Positions 19,066-27,753 of a stretch of DNA of 64,000 bases are shown piece by piece. The stretch covers positions 1,550,001 to 1,614,000 of the forward strand of contig NZ_CP114289.2 in NCBI RefSeq assembly GCF_027111315.2, read 5' to 3'. This DNA comes from Flavobacterium limnophilum (GTDB lineage: Bacteria > Bacteroidota > Bacteroidia > Flavobacteriales > Flavobacteriaceae). Under the pieces are notes generated by a model that worked only from the letters and a program-made list of their open reading frames with translations, ran no database searches and was not told where the DNA came from. Position 1 is the first letter of the stretch, and every line of letters begins with the position of its first letter. The position numbers and the translations under genes are program-made.

Positions 19066-19125
19066 CGGACAAATTTAGCCGAAAGTTTTCAATTTGCAAA
19101 CTTTATTTAGTTTTAAAACCATGTC

Positions 19126-19161
19126 AAAATCCGTTTTGTGAAAGCAAAGCGGATTTTTTTT
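19126..19161. terminator. Hairpin terminator, second copy of the lpd type
   Basis: AAAATCCGTTTTG / CAAAGCGGATTTTT with a TGAAAG loop and a T run. Its T run reads on the plus strand, although the neighbouring genes on both sides are on the minus strand, so it may be a relic of a lost plus-strand gene. Confidence 0.7.
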
Positions 19162-19180
19162 GTAAAATAAGTTAACGATT

Positions 19181-20698
19181 TTATTTGGTTATTTTAGTTC
19201 CACCGGACAGTTGGGATAGCTCCCCTATACAATCGAGGCAAGTTGTATAAACATTAGCCTTGTCTATTTTGGCTTTGATCCAGGCATAAAAACTAAGAGT
19301 AAAAACATCGGTGTCTTTGCTGCTTGCACTCAATAAATTACCCACTTTTATTCTGAAAGTTTCCGAATAAATATCCTCCAATTTATAGTGAAAAATGGTG
19401 ATTAGTTTAAAAAAAACTAAAACTGCATGTTCATTATGCTCTTGCAGATGGGCGTTGTATTTCCTCTTAAAACTGCTTAACCGCGACTCCACCAAATCGA
19501 CATAATCCAATTCGATGAGCAGCAATATTTCAATCAGGTTTTTTTGAATTACCCATATATATCCCGTTTTATCAATATACCACTGGTCACTATGATTAAA
19601 TTCTTGAAGGGTTTTAAAAGCCTCTTTGTATTTATTTTGAAAAAATAGGGTGACAATCCATGTCAGTTTTAAATCCAGCGCATAATCAGATTTATTTTTA
19701 AACTTTTCAAAGTTAAACTTGGTTATATGGGCAACTGCTTCGTCATTATTGCCTGTATAAATAAGCAATAAACTTTTTAATAATTCATGTTGCGGTTCAA
19801 AAACAGCGCTGTATTTGTTGTTTTCCAAACTCATATTCAACCACATGGCATCAAGATAACTGGCCGAAAGTTCGAAGTTTTTAATCCGGAAATAAGTATT
19901 GGCCAAATAATACAAAATCTGTAAATGATCGTGCAAATATTTGTCTTTCGTTCGTTCTGTAGCTTCAATTTTTTGACAAGCATCTTCAATAAAAGGTAAA
20001 ATAGCGTGGTAATCCCTTGTTATGTAAGCGACTTGATTGGTAATTTGTAAAATCTTGAAAAGCGATTGGTAACTTAAATTTTTGGTGATCGAAATATTAA
20101 ATTTATCCAAGTTTCTATGAATAATATCCGAAATACTGGGATTAGACTGGTTTAACTCCGCTTGTATCGTGGCATAAAACAGATTCAAATTTTCCTCCTG
20201 CTCCATATTCAATTTATTGGCTTGATAGCGATCTATTAAAGTTTGTAAATCAAGAGCCGAATTGAGATGTGCATGCAAGAGCAGTGTTTGGTAGATTTCG
20301 TTCAAGATAGTAAACAAGGAATGTTTACTGGCAATTAGTTCTGCTTTTGCCAAGGTTTTAAATGCGATGATAGGTTGTTTTTGCTCGAAAAATATTCTGC
20401 TTGCCAATAACAATTTTAAGGCATTCATTTCTTCAGAAGATTCCTTTTCAAAACCTTTGATGGCAATAAAATCAATCAAAACATCATATAATCGCTTAGT
20501 CAGCGCGTGATAAGCTCCTTTTGAAGGCGTTCCATATAAAATCACGTCAATATTCGACGGCAAGTTTGCAGAATCCAAAAGCCGAAACAATTCCACATTC
20601 TTGGTATCGAATCTTTTGTTTCGTTCCTTTAAGTTCCGCACAAACGCTTTCTTGTCTTCAGCAGATAAGCTGGCGATAATGGCGTGTAGAGTGCTCAT
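19181..20698 (-). CDS. Large helical-repeat (TPR-like) protein, function unknown
   Basis: 505 residues with no signal peptide or membrane segment. Nearly entirely helical, with alternating hydrophobic pairs that suggest TPR-like helical hairpins (for example LYYLANTYFRIKNFELSASYLDAMW near residue 270 and WIVTLFFQNKYKEAFKTLQEFN near 350). The N-terminus LHAIIASLSAEDKKAFVRNLKERNKR is charged. No enzyme motif and no family recognised. It is probably a cytosolic scaffold. Stands alone; upstream (20699-20865) nothing else is seen. Confidence 0.65.
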   Translation of the reverse strand: MSTLHAIIASLSAEDKKAFVRNLKERNKRFDTKNVELFRLLDSANLPSNIDVILYGTPSKGAYHALTKRLYDVLIDFIAIKGFEKESSEEMNALKLLLASRIFFEQKQPIIAFKTLAKAELIASKHSLFTILNEIYQTLLLHAHLNSALDLQTLIDRYQANKLNMEQEENLNLFYATIQAELNQSNPSISDIIHRNLDKFNISITKNLSYQSLFKILQITNQVAYITRDYHAILPFIEDACQKIEATERTKDKYLHDHLQILYYLANTYFRIKNFELSASYLDAMWLNMSLENNKYSAVFEPQHELLKSLLLIYTGNNDEAVAHITKFNFEKFKNKSDYALDLKLTWIVTLFFQNKYKEAFKTLQEFNHSDQWYIDKTGYIWVIQKNLIEILLLIELDYVDLVESRLSSFKRKYNAHLQEHNEHAVLVFFKLITIFHYKLEDIYSETFRIKVGNLLSASSKDTDVFTLSFYAWIKAKIDKANVYTTCLDCIGELSQLSGGTKITK

Positions 20699-20865
20699 TT
20701 ATATCGTAAGTTATTTGTATCAAATATAGCTATTTTAATAGATATTCATACCGTATTTTAAATTTATATCGTAAGTAGTATTGAAATAATGATTTCTCAA
20801 GTTCGGTTTATTGTTACAATTTTGACCCATAGAAATAAACAATTAACCCACTAAATTTTAACATC

Positions 20866-21360
20866 ATGGAAGACAATTTAAATTCTTACACTACTCAAGA
20901 AAAACAGACACTATCAAAAACATCGAAAAAGAAGTCAATTCAAGTATTTGATCAAAAACCTACTCCAGCATTTATAGGCGCTTCATGGATTACCCTTTTT
21001 ACAGGAGTGATATCCTATTGTGTAGGATTATGGAATTCGGACATGCAATTAAACGAGAGAGGCTATTACTTTACCATTTTACTATTTGGTTTATTTTCGG
21101 CCATATCGGTTCAAAAAAGCGTAAGAGATCGATTGGAAGGATTAGAAGTAACCGATTTGTATTATGGCATTAGCTGGTTTTCAGCCTTGAGCGCTATTTT
21201 GCTTTTAATCATCGGATTATGGAATGCCGACCTATTATTAAGTGAAAAAGGTTTTTATGGAATGTCTTACCTTTTAAGCCTATATGCTTCTATTGCTGTC
21301 CAAAAAAATACACGCGACAAAAGTTATATTGAAAATAATAAATTAACTCTCGAAGAGTAA
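20866..21360 (+). CDS. YiaA/YiaB-family inner membrane protein
   Basis: 164 residues with two copies of the two-helix YiaAB domain: helices at ~35-55 and 62-80 (FIGASWITLFTGVISYCVGLWN, then FTILLFGLFSAISVQKSVRD) and again at ~100-120 and 130-148 (ALSAILLLIIGLWNADLLLSEKGFY, SYLLSLYASIAVQKNTRD). The internal duplication (GLWN...RG/KGFY, SVQKSVRD/AVQKNTRD) is obvious. The function of the family is unknown, though some members are stress-linked. Starts at ATG 20866. It precedes an MFS gene by about 100 bases. Confidence 0.88.
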   Translation: MEDNLNSYTTQEKQTLSKTSKKKSIQVFDQKPTPAFIGASWITLFTGVISYCVGLWNSDMQLNERGYYFTILLFGLFSAISVQKSVRDRLEGLEVTDLYYGISWFSALSAILLLIIGLWNADLLLSEKGFYGMSYLLSLYASIAVQKNTRDKSYIENNKLTLEE

Positions 21361-21468
21361 TAAACCAAAGTTTAGAATTTAAAATACTCCTATTTAATTG
21401 ATTTAAATTCTAAACTTGCAATATTTCAACTACTTTTAACGACATCTATTTTAATCAAGTTAAAACCA

Positions 21469-22761
21469 ATGCTAGAAAAAAACAATAAAAAACTAATAAA
21501 TGCCTGGTCTTCATTTGATTGGGCAAATTCAGTTTACAATCTTATAGTGACTACCGCCATATTTCCCATTTATTATTTAACCACAACCCAAGCAGTTTAT
21601 GGTGGTGAAATGGTTCGATTTTTTAACATATCGATTAAAAATTCGGTGCTCTACTCCTTTGCTATATCATTTTCATTTTTAATAATTGTATTTATATCTC
21701 CCATATTGTCGGGAATAGCAGATTACGGAGGATTGAAAAAACAATTCATGCAATTTTTTACTTATCTGGGCTCTTTATCCTGTATTGGACTCTATTTTTT
21801 TACGGGAGAAAACGTGGAATATGGCATTGCCTGTTCCATTTTGGCCAGTATTGGTTATGCAGGTTCCTTGGTTTTTTATAACGGTTTTTTACCCGAAGTA
21901 GCTTCCAATGAATTTATGGATAAAGTAAGTGCAAAGGGGTTTTCCATGGGATATATAGGAAGCGTTGTTTTACTTGTTGTCAACTTGTTATTATTCCAAA
22001 AACCGGAATTATTTGGTTTTGAAAATGGCGGCTCAGCCACTCGATTCGGGTTCATTTTGGTTGGGATTTGGTGGATTGGATTTTCCCAAATTTCGTTCTC
22101 CTATTTAAAAGATCGAGGGAAACGTAAAAAAATAACCTGGGATATTTTAGGCCATGGCATAAAAGAGTTGAAAAAAGTATTTAAAACAGTGAAATCAAAA
22201 TTGGCCATGAGCCGATTTCTGACCTCCTTTTTCCTTTATAGCATGGGCGTGCAAACGGTTATGTTGCTAGCCCCATTATTTGCTGACAAAGAAATTGGAT
22301 TGGGTGCCGACGAAATGATAATAGTGGTACTAATTATACAAATAATTGCTATTGGAGGTGCTTACTTCTTTGCTTTTCTCTCTAAATTAAAAGGCAATGG
22401 ATTTGCCATCAGCACGACCTTAATTATATGGATTTTCGTTTGTATCGCTGGATATTTTCTAAAAGACAAGATTACTTTTTATGCGCTTGCAGCCTTTTTA
22501 GGATTTGTAATGGGCGGAATACAATCAATTTCAAGATCAACTTATTCAAAATTAATTCCAACGGAAACCAAAGACACTGCATCCTTTTTTAGCTTTTATG
22601 ATATTACCGAAAAACTGGCCATAGTTATTGGATCCTTGTCTTACGGATTAATTGACCAGTTAACCGGAAGTATGCGAAACAGCATGCTCTTTATGTCCAT
22701 CTTTTTTATTGGTGGCTTTGTATTACTTCAATTGGCAAATCTTAAAAAAAATATGGAATGA
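21469..22761 (+). CDS. MFS transporter, UMF1/Atg22-like
   Basis: 430 residues with about 12 transmembrane segments. The beginning, INAWSSFDWANSVYNLIVTTAIFPIYY, is characteristic of the UMF1 family of bacterial major facilitator proteins related to fungal Atg22 vacuolar effluxers; GGIQSISRSTYSKLIPTETKDTASFFSFYDITEKL in the second half is the other signature. The substrate of the bacterial members is unknown, though amino acids are plausible. Monocistronic; the next hairpin terminator is 130 bases downstream. Confidence 0.88.
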   Translation: MLEKNNKKLINAWSSFDWANSVYNLIVTTAIFPIYYLTTTQAVYGGEMVRFFNISIKNSVLYSFAISFSFLIIVFISPILSGIADYGGLKKQFMQFFTYLGSLSCIGLYFFTGENVEYGIACSILASIGYAGSLVFYNGFLPEVASNEFMDKVSAKGFSMGYIGSVVLLVVNLLLFQKPELFGFENGGSATRFGFILVGIWWIGFSQISFSYLKDRGKRKKITWDILGHGIKELKKVFKTVKSKLAMSRFLTSFFLYSMGVQTVMLLAPLFADKEIGLGADEMIIVVLIIQIIAIGGAYFFAFLSKLKGNGFAISTTLIIWIFVCIAGYFLKDKITFYALAAFLGFVMGGIQSISRSTYSKLIPTETKDTASFFSFYDITEKLAIVIGSLSYGLIDQLTGSMRNSMLFMSIFFIGGFVLLQLANLKKNME

Positions 22762-22892
22762 TTTATCGTCTTCTTCAAAATTCATAAAAGTAGGTAGTAG
22801 CCAAGCCAACATGACCACATTTGCCGATGCAATTCTAATGTCTTCTCGGGCGCAATCGAGAGACAGTCGCTTTTAGAATATTTAAATATATG

Positions 22893-22929
22893 GAAATCCG
22901 TTTTGTGAAAGCAAAGCGGATTTTTTTTG
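22893..22929 (+). terminator. Hairpin terminator, third copy of the lpd type
   Basis: GAAATCCGTTTTG / CAAAGCGGATTTTTT with the same TGAAAG loop as at 15332 and 19126, followed by eight T residues. Confidence 0.8.
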
Positions 22930-23011
22930 TTAATAAATTATTACATATAAAAGTGTATTGGGAATCAATTGTTTATATCTTTAAGTAAATATTAACCAAA
23001 ACCCTTGTACC

Positions 23012-23506
23012 ATGAGAAAAACACATTTAATCAAAGTACTTTTAGCGACCTTAATTTTGCTAACCCTCAGTTGCAAAAAAGAAACGGAAGCACCGACCGA
23101 AACGAAACCGGCATTCAATTTGGAGGAAGCAAAAGCAGCCATAGAAACTGCCGGTCAAACATTTGTCATCGCCATGAACAAAGGCGATTCGATTACTTTG
23201 GCAAATTGCTACACTAAAGATGCCAAAATGATGGGTGCAAATGAAAAATCAATCATTGGAAGACCCGCAATTAAAAAAGTATTCAGTGACTGGATCAAGG
23301 GCGAAATGCCAACTTTCACGATGAAAACCATCGAAATATGGGGCAACGAAGAAATGATGGCGGCCGAAGAAGAATGGACCTTCTCGGACAAAGACGGAAA
23401 AATACTGGACTCCGGAAAATCTATTGAACTTTTCAAAATGGAAGACGGAAAATGGCGACTCTACCGAGATTGCTACAATTCCGACCTGCCTTGTCCTTCC
23501 AAATAA
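23012..23506 (+). CDS. NTF2-like (DUF4440/SnoaL-type) lipoprotein
   Basis: 164 residues. The lipoprotein signal LLATLILLTLSCKKE places the lipidated Cys at residue 21. The mature part (35-160) looks like a cone-shaped NTF2-like domain: AIETAGQTFVIAMNKGDSITLANCYTKDAKMM, GRPAIKKVFSDWI, and WTFSDKDGKILDSGKSIELFKMEDGKWRLYRDCYNSD. Such domains bind small ligands or dimerise; catalytic residues cannot be assigned. The protein would be anchored in the envelope facing the periplasm. A terminator hairpin follows at 23530. Confidence 0.75.
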   Translation: MRKTHLIKVLLATLILLTLSCKKETEAPTETKPAFNLEEAKAAIETAGQTFVIAMNKGDSITLANCYTKDAKMMGANEKSIIGRPAIKKVFSDWIKGEMPTFTMKTIEIWGNEEMMAAEEEWTFSDKDGKILDSGKSIELFKMEDGKWRLYRDCYNSDLPCPSK

Positions 23507-23529
23507 AAAAAACAGTTTTCAAATAATGG

Positions 23530-23565
23530 AATTCCCTGATTGTTGTTTCAGTTAGGGATTTTTTA
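23530..23565 (+). terminator. Intrinsic terminator, CCCTGATTG type
   Basis: AATTCCCT / AGGGATTTTTT with a 16-base loop. A closely similar hairpin (ATTCCCTGATTGTGTATGCA, then GTTGGGGATTTTTTT) occurs at 41993-42028, in both cases immediately before a leader repeat. Confidence 0.65.
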
Positions 23566-23731
23566 TGGTGTATGCGTTGAAAGTTTTGTAAGAAATAAAA
23601 TCTTTTTTTTGATGGTTTGTAATCGTAATTGTATATATTTGAAATGAAATGAAGGTATGACGTTTGTCACTACAATCTACCTAAAATTGGAGGGTTTTAT
23701 GTGATTATGTCAGATATATAAACGAGTTATA
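23559..23731. repeat. Leader repeat, copy 2
   Basis: Shares TTTTGTAAGAAATAAAA, TTTGTAATC, TTGTATATATTTGAAA with copy 3 and GAAATGAAAT, TCACTACAATCT, AAAATTGGAG, TGTGATTAT, AAACGAGTTA with copy 1. It starts in a terminator T run and ends just before an accessory membrane protein gene. Confidence 0.65.
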
Positions 23732-23801
23732 GCCAATATTACTGAAGACGAAGTTGAACGAGTTGACAATTTTGTCATTCCTAAATAATAACAAAATAAA
23801 A

Positions 23802-24215
23802 ATGAACCGCAAAAGTTTACTAATCTTAACTATTCTTTCAGTTTTAAATTCTACGATTTTAGCTTTGTTTTCATATCTAACAGTCTTTATGTACAAAAAT
23901 TCGATTGGACAATCTGAAAATTTAGCTAGCGCTGTAATATTTATCAGTTTTTTCATAGCTTTTCTTATGAAAATATTAAAAAGAAAACTTTGGACTATAA
24001 TTGCTTCACTTGTTTCAGACATAATCCTTGTACTTTTTTTTTTATATAATGTGACTGACTTTGATTCATTTTCCGATTTTGTAAAGAGTCTTTTGAATAT
24101 CGAAACTCATACTGTTCTTGTTTTGTATTTATATCTAATCGTATATTATTTTTTAATTTTTAAAGACTATAATAAAATAGAATTAGACAAACTTATAATG
24201 ACTAAAGAGGCCTAA
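23802..24215 (+). CDS. Small membrane protein, function unknown
   Basis: 137 residues from ATG 23802 (an upstream in-frame start at 23754 lies in the leader repeat and gives a less natural N-terminus). Four hydrophobic segments at about 6-30, 42-60, 65-85 and 105-125. AT-rich, no motif, no family recognised. It sits between a leader repeat upstream and a shared 3' sequence downstream, like an accessory cassette. Confidence 0.55.
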   Translation: MNRKSLLILTILSVLNSTILALFSYLTVFMYKNSIGQSENLASAVIFISFFIAFLMKILKRKLWTIIASLVSDIILVLFFLYNVTDFDSFSDFVKSLLNIETHTVLVLYLYLIVYYFLIFKDYNKIELDKLIMTKEA

Positions 24216-24253
24216 TCTAAGTAAGAAAGAAAACACTGTCTATAACATAGATG

Positions 24254-24287
24254 CTACAACGGATTTGGGATGATTTGGCAAATCCGT
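24254..24287. repeat. Shared 3' flank sequence, copy 1 (short form)
   Basis: CTACAACGGATTTGGGATGA followed by TTTGGCAAATCCG; the ACAACGG and GATGATTTG blocks recur downstream of two other accessory genes at 24962 and 25886. Confidence 0.5.
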
Positions 24288-24358
24288 GAACATAATCGCG
24301 AATAAATCTAGTTGTAAATTGAAATTTTAAAAAAGACAAAAAAAAAACAAAAAACACA

Positions 24359-24946
24359 ATGAAAAAAATACTTACAATCACATTACTTATATTTTGTTCT
24401 TCTATTACATATTGCCAAACATTAACTTTAGAAGAATTTCAAAAGCAAGCTTCTCTTTCAGGTTTAAAATTTGAAATGCCTGTTGGTTATAAAATAAAAG
24501 AAATCAAAGAGAATAGAGATTTACAATATACATTCGCAATAATTAATAAAGATCAAACAATGGAAGTCCGATATTCTATTTTTCCTTTGAAAACAATGTT
24601 TGAAAAATATGAAAAGTCAAAAAACGACCCAAATACAATAATGATTAATCCAAACAATTTGTATATGGGAATAATGAGATCGAATGTAATGAATATGACT
24701 AATGGAAAAATGGTTAATATTGGAGATTTTCCAACAATAGCGGTAAAAAAAGAATTTAATGCTGATTATGGTGGAAGTTCATTTTTTGAATTTAATTGTG
24801 AATTTGGAAAGGGTTATAAATATGGTCAAGCAGTTTGTTTACATAGAAATAATGTAGCCGACGTAATAATAACTTTTATGAGTAACGACAGAAATATACA
24901 TTCAGACTTAATGGATATTCCATTCCACTCTTTAACATTTAAATAA
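24359..24946 (+). CDS. Exported protein, function unknown
   Basis: 195 residues with a signal peptide (MKKILTITLLIFCSSITYC, cleavage before QTLT). The mature part mentions an LKFEMPVGYKIKEIKENRD beginning and YGGSSFFEFNCEFGKGYKYGQAVCLHRNNVADVIITFMSND near the end; the two Cys could form a disulfide. No family recognised. AT-rich, and flanked by the shared 3' sequences of this accessory segment. Confidence 0.6.
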   Translation: MKKILTITLLIFCSSITYCQTLTLEEFQKQASLSGLKFEMPVGYKIKEIKENRDLQYTFAIINKDQTMEVRYSIFPLKTMFEKYEKSKNDPNTIMINPNNLYMGIMRSNVMNMTNGKMVNIGDFPTIAVKKEFNADYGGSSFFEFNCEFGKGYKYGQAVCLHRNNVADVIITFMSNDRNIHSDLMDIPFHSLTFK

Positions 24947-24961
24947 ATAAACCGTCTAACA

Positions 24962-25059
24962 ACTACAACAGCTTTAAAACAATTGGCCTAATGGAAAGTT
25001 GGTTTTGTATCTTGGGTGATTTGCTTCGCCTGTTAACTATCGCTCGTGTAGCAAATCCG
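24962..25059. repeat. Shared 3' flank sequence, copy 2
   Basis: ACTACAACAGCTTTAAAACA, then ATTGGCCTAAT, AGTTGGTTTT and GGGTGATTTG, ending GCAAATCCG. The block order matches copy 3 at 25886-25955 and, shortened, copy 1. Confidence 0.55.
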
Positions 25060-25138
25060 AATAATGGGCTTAATTTAGTCTCAAACCCGCAGCAGTACCA
25101 GAACGCTAGAAGTAACTTTTGCGCAAAAATCGAAAAAA

Positions 25139-25170
25139 TTTGATTTTAATACCAATTATTGGTATCTTTG
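25139..25170 (+). promoter_or_regulatory. parDE promoter with overlapping operator palindrome
   Basis: TTTG at 25139-25142 and TATCTTTG at 25163-25170 with a 20-base spacer match the Flavobacterium -33/-7 promoter well. A perfect 7-bp inverted repeat, TACCAAT-T-ATTGGTA (25150-25164), covers the spacer and the first bases of the -7 box, the expected place for an autoregulatory ribbon-helix-helix antitoxin to bind. Confidence 0.72.
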
Positions 25171-25185
25171 GTAAAAATAAAAATT

Positions 25186-25431
25186 ATGGCACGAAATACA
25201 TCAATCTTATTAGGAGACTATTTTGAAAACTTTATTAATGAACAAATTTCCACAGGAAAATACAGTTCAGTAAGTGAAGTTGTCAGAACTGCTTTAAGAG
25301 TTTTTGAGCAAGAAGAAACTAAAACAAAATCTCTAATCAATGAACTAAAAATTGGTGAAAAGAGTAGTAAAATCAGGAATTTTGACCGCAATAAAAATCT
25401 CGAAATGCTAAAAGCTAATTTTCAAAAATAG
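25186..25431 (+). CDS. ParD-like ribbon-helix-helix antitoxin
   Basis: 81 residues from ATG 25186, directly after the promoter. NTSILLGDYFENFINEQISTGKYSSVSEVVRTALRVFEQEE is the ParD-type ribbon-helix-helix domain (strand 4-9, helices to ~45); the rest is the flexible toxin-binding tail. It neutralises the ParE toxin and should repress the operon by binding the palindrome at 25150-25164. The stop codon overlaps the start of the toxin gene by one base (TAGTG), indicating translational coupling. Confidence 0.9.
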   Translation: MARNTSILLGDYFENFINEQISTGKYSSVSEVVRTALRVFEQEETKTKSLINELKIGEKSSKIRNFDRNKNLEMLKANFQK

Positions 25432-25730
25432 TGCCTGAGTATATAATTAGTGAAAAGGCATTAGAAGATATTAATAACATTTGGATTTATACGGCAGAAA
25501 ATTGGTCTGTCGAACAAGCAGATCGATATTATAACTTAATCATTGACGAAATTGAATATATCGTCGATAATATAGATATGGCTTGTGACTTTGGGAAAAT
25601 TCGAAAATCATATAGCTATTCAAAAGTAAAATCACATTTAATTTTCTTTAAAAAAGACAAAACAAATGAAATTGAAGTCGTTAGAGTTTTACACGAAAGA
25701 ATGGATATTGAAAACAGATTAGCGGAATAA
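25431..25730 (+). CDS. ParE-like toxin (RelE/ParE superfamily)
   Basis: 99 residues starting at GTG, overlapping the antitoxin stop. The RelE/ParE fold is recognised from YIISEKALEDINNIWIYTAENWSVEQADRYYNLI at the N-terminus and VKSHLIFFKKDKTNEIEVVRVLHERMDIENRL at the C-terminus, where the RVLHERMD segment is the family signature. ParE toxins poison DNA gyrase. With the ParD gene it forms a complete type II toxin-antitoxin operon at the left edge of the nitrogen fixation region. Confidence 0.9.
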   Translation: MPEYIISEKALEDINNIWIYTAENWSVEQADRYYNLIIDEIEYIVDNIDMACDFGKIRKSYSYSKVKSHLIFFKKDKTNEIEVVRVLHERMDIENRLAE

Positions 25731-25885
25731 ACAAAAAAACTACTGCTAATACAAATACTAAGTAACAACTATTGTATAATGTCGTATTTTAAAATTAGAC
25801 AAAATGACGCAACAGATTGATTTTAAATACTATTTGAAATATTGCTCCTTTTGACTTTACGACATTTAAACTTTCGACTTACTTA

Positions 25886-25955
25886 CTTACAACGGCTTTA
25901 AAAACAATTGACTTAATCAAAAATTGGTTTTTATTTAGGATGATTTGACAATTCC
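25886..25955. repeat. Shared 3' flank sequence, copy 3
   Basis: TTACAACGGCTTTAAAAACA, ATTGACTTAAT, AATTGGTTTTT and GGATGATTTG in the same order as copy 2. It ends less than 20 bases before the nifA stop codon. Confidence 0.55.
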
Positions 25956-25972
25956 AAAGAAAACCCCAAATC

Positions 25973-27583
25973 TCACCCCACCTTCTCCTTATACTTGTCC
26001 ACGTCAATATTGTATTTATCGATTCGCAAGCCCAGTTTGCGGTTGGAAATGCTGAGTTGTTTGGCGGTTTGCAAAACATTCCCTTTTTTGTCCGTGAGAC
26101 AATCGATGATCAATTGTTTTTCGACTTTCTCCACGATAATTTGAAGCGTTCCCTTGCTGAAAGTGCTTGAAGATTGTGCCGTTTGAAGCGTGGGTGGCAA
26201 ATTTTCTATCCGGATGACCTGGTCGCTGCTGATAATGGCGGCGCGTTCGATACAATTTTCCAATTCCCGTATGTTTCCCGGCCAATGGTAAATCATCAAG
26301 GCATCGATGGCCGAGGAAGAAATACGCAGGATATGGGTGCCGTTTTTCTTGTTTGCTTTTTGGATAAAGTGGTCTGCCAAAAGCGGAATGTCGCTCAATC
26401 GTTCCCGCAAGGCTGGCATATAGATGGGAAACACGTTGAGTCGGTAGTACAAATCTTCCCGGAACTTCCCTTCGACAATGGCGTTTTCCAGATTCCGGTT
26501 GGTGGCCGTGATGATTCTCACGTCACATTTGATGGTTTTGGAACCGCCAAGACGTTCAAATTCTTTTTCTTGGAGCACGCGCAACAATTTGATTTGCATC
26601 GGTGCCGAAAGTTCTCCTATTTCGTCAATGAACAAGGAACCGCCCTCGGCCAATTCGAATCTTCCTTTTTTCATTTCGGAAGCGCCCGTAAAGGCTCCTT
26701 TTTCATGGCCAAACAATTCGCTTTCAATCAAGGATTCCGGCAAGGCGGAACAATTCACCTTGATGAAGGGTTTTGATTCCCTGTCACTTTTATAATGTAT
26801 CGCATCGGCAATCAACTCCTTCCCCACGCCACTTTCGCCTCGGATAAGCACCGTGGCCTGGGTTTTGGAAACCTGTTCGATTTGTTTGAAAACTTCCCGA
26901 AGTTTGGACGAATTCCCGACCATGTTCTCCTGCAAAAAACGGTTTTCTAATTCCAGATGCAATTGCTGGTTTTCGCTTTTCAAACGCTCAATATATTCCA
27001 TTCGGTCTTGCCTGACCCTTACGGCCTGCCCCACCATCGAACCAATCACGGAAAGAATCCGAATCAGCTCGTTTTTGTTCACTCGCTCGTCATAAACCCT
27101 AAAAATACTCAAGGTGCCCACGATTTCAAAATCTACTTTTATGGGAACTATAATGAAGGAAATGTCCTTTTTGGTTTTGGTTTTGAGCTCCATATTTGTC
27201 TTGTTGGCAAAACCGTGGGCACATTCGATTTTGTCGATAAAAATGGGTTCGCCACTTTTCACGACATTTCCGGTTGCCCCTTCCCCCACCAAATAATTTC
27301 CCTGCTTTTTGACGGCAGGTGAAAGACCATAGGAGGCTTCAATCAAGATCTTGGAAACTTCCCGATTCAATATCGACAAAATAGAACGTTCGGCATCCAG
27401 ATATTTGGCTACCAACTCCATAATGGGATCCAGGGTGTCCTTGATAAACCGGCTGTTGTTGATCATCGTGCTGATTTCAAACAAAAGTGGTAGTTCGGTG
27501 TCTCCTTTACAGAATCGTCCGGCTTTATGGCAATAGTGACTTTTAAAGCCTTCTTTTATGGTATCGTCTAATACTGTGGACAT
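25973..27583 (-). CDS. nifA: NifA-like sigma54-dependent transcriptional activator
   Basis: 536 residues: GAF sensor domain (~30-190), AAA+ domain (~218-450) with Walker A GESGVGKE (249-256), the sigma54-contacting GAFTGA loop (296-301) and Walker B GGSLFIDEIGEL, and a C-terminal Fis-type helix-turn-helix (GNVLQTAKQLSISNRKLGLRI). NifA opens sigma54 promoters of nif genes. The divergent position to nifH strongly supports this role. The Cys cluster between AAA+ and HTH that makes alphaproteobacterial NifA oxygen-sensitive is absent; instead an N-terminal pair Cys18-X6-Cys25 is present. Other GAF-type activators remain possible, but less likely here. Confidence 0.88.
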   Translation of the reverse strand: MSTVLDDTIKEGFKSHYCHKAGRFCKGDTELPLLFEISTMINNSRFIKDTLDPIMELVAKYLDAERSILSILNREVSKILIEASYGLSPAVKKQGNYLVGEGATGNVVKSGEPIFIDKIECAHGFANKTNMELKTKTKKDISFIIVPIKVDFEIVGTLSIFRVYDERVNKNELIRILSVIGSMVGQAVRVRQDRMEYIERLKSENQQLHLELENRFLQENMVGNSSKLREVFKQIEQVSKTQATVLIRGESGVGKELIADAIHYKSDRESKPFIKVNCSALPESLIESELFGHEKGAFTGASEMKKGRFELAEGGSLFIDEIGELSAPMQIKLLRVLQEKEFERLGGSKTIKCDVRIITATNRNLENAIVEGKFREDLYYRLNVFPIYMPALRERLSDIPLLADHFIQKANKKNGTHILRISSSAIDALMIYHWPGNIRELENCIERAAIISSDQVIRIENLPPTLQTAQSSSTFSKGTLQIIVEKVEKQLIIDCLTDKKGNVLQTAKQLSISNRKLGLRIDKYNIDVDKYKEKVG

Positions 27584-27753
27584 TGGAAATTGGTTTTGTT
27601 TTACCTCATTTTAGCGAAGCATTTCATCGATTGTAAAAATACGGAATTTTTAATGAAATATCCGATTTTGATAATTTTAAATAACGAAAACGTAATAGTA
27701 GTCATTTTAATTCGTCATATTTCAAATTTTAATAATAATTCTGCAATACTTAT

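Noticed and set aside
24939..25080. Possible integron attC site after the exported protein gene (GTCTAAC followed by hairpin-like DNA)
   Set aside because: GTCTAAC fits one core box, but no matching GTTRRRY box or clear attC fold was found and no integrase lies in the window.
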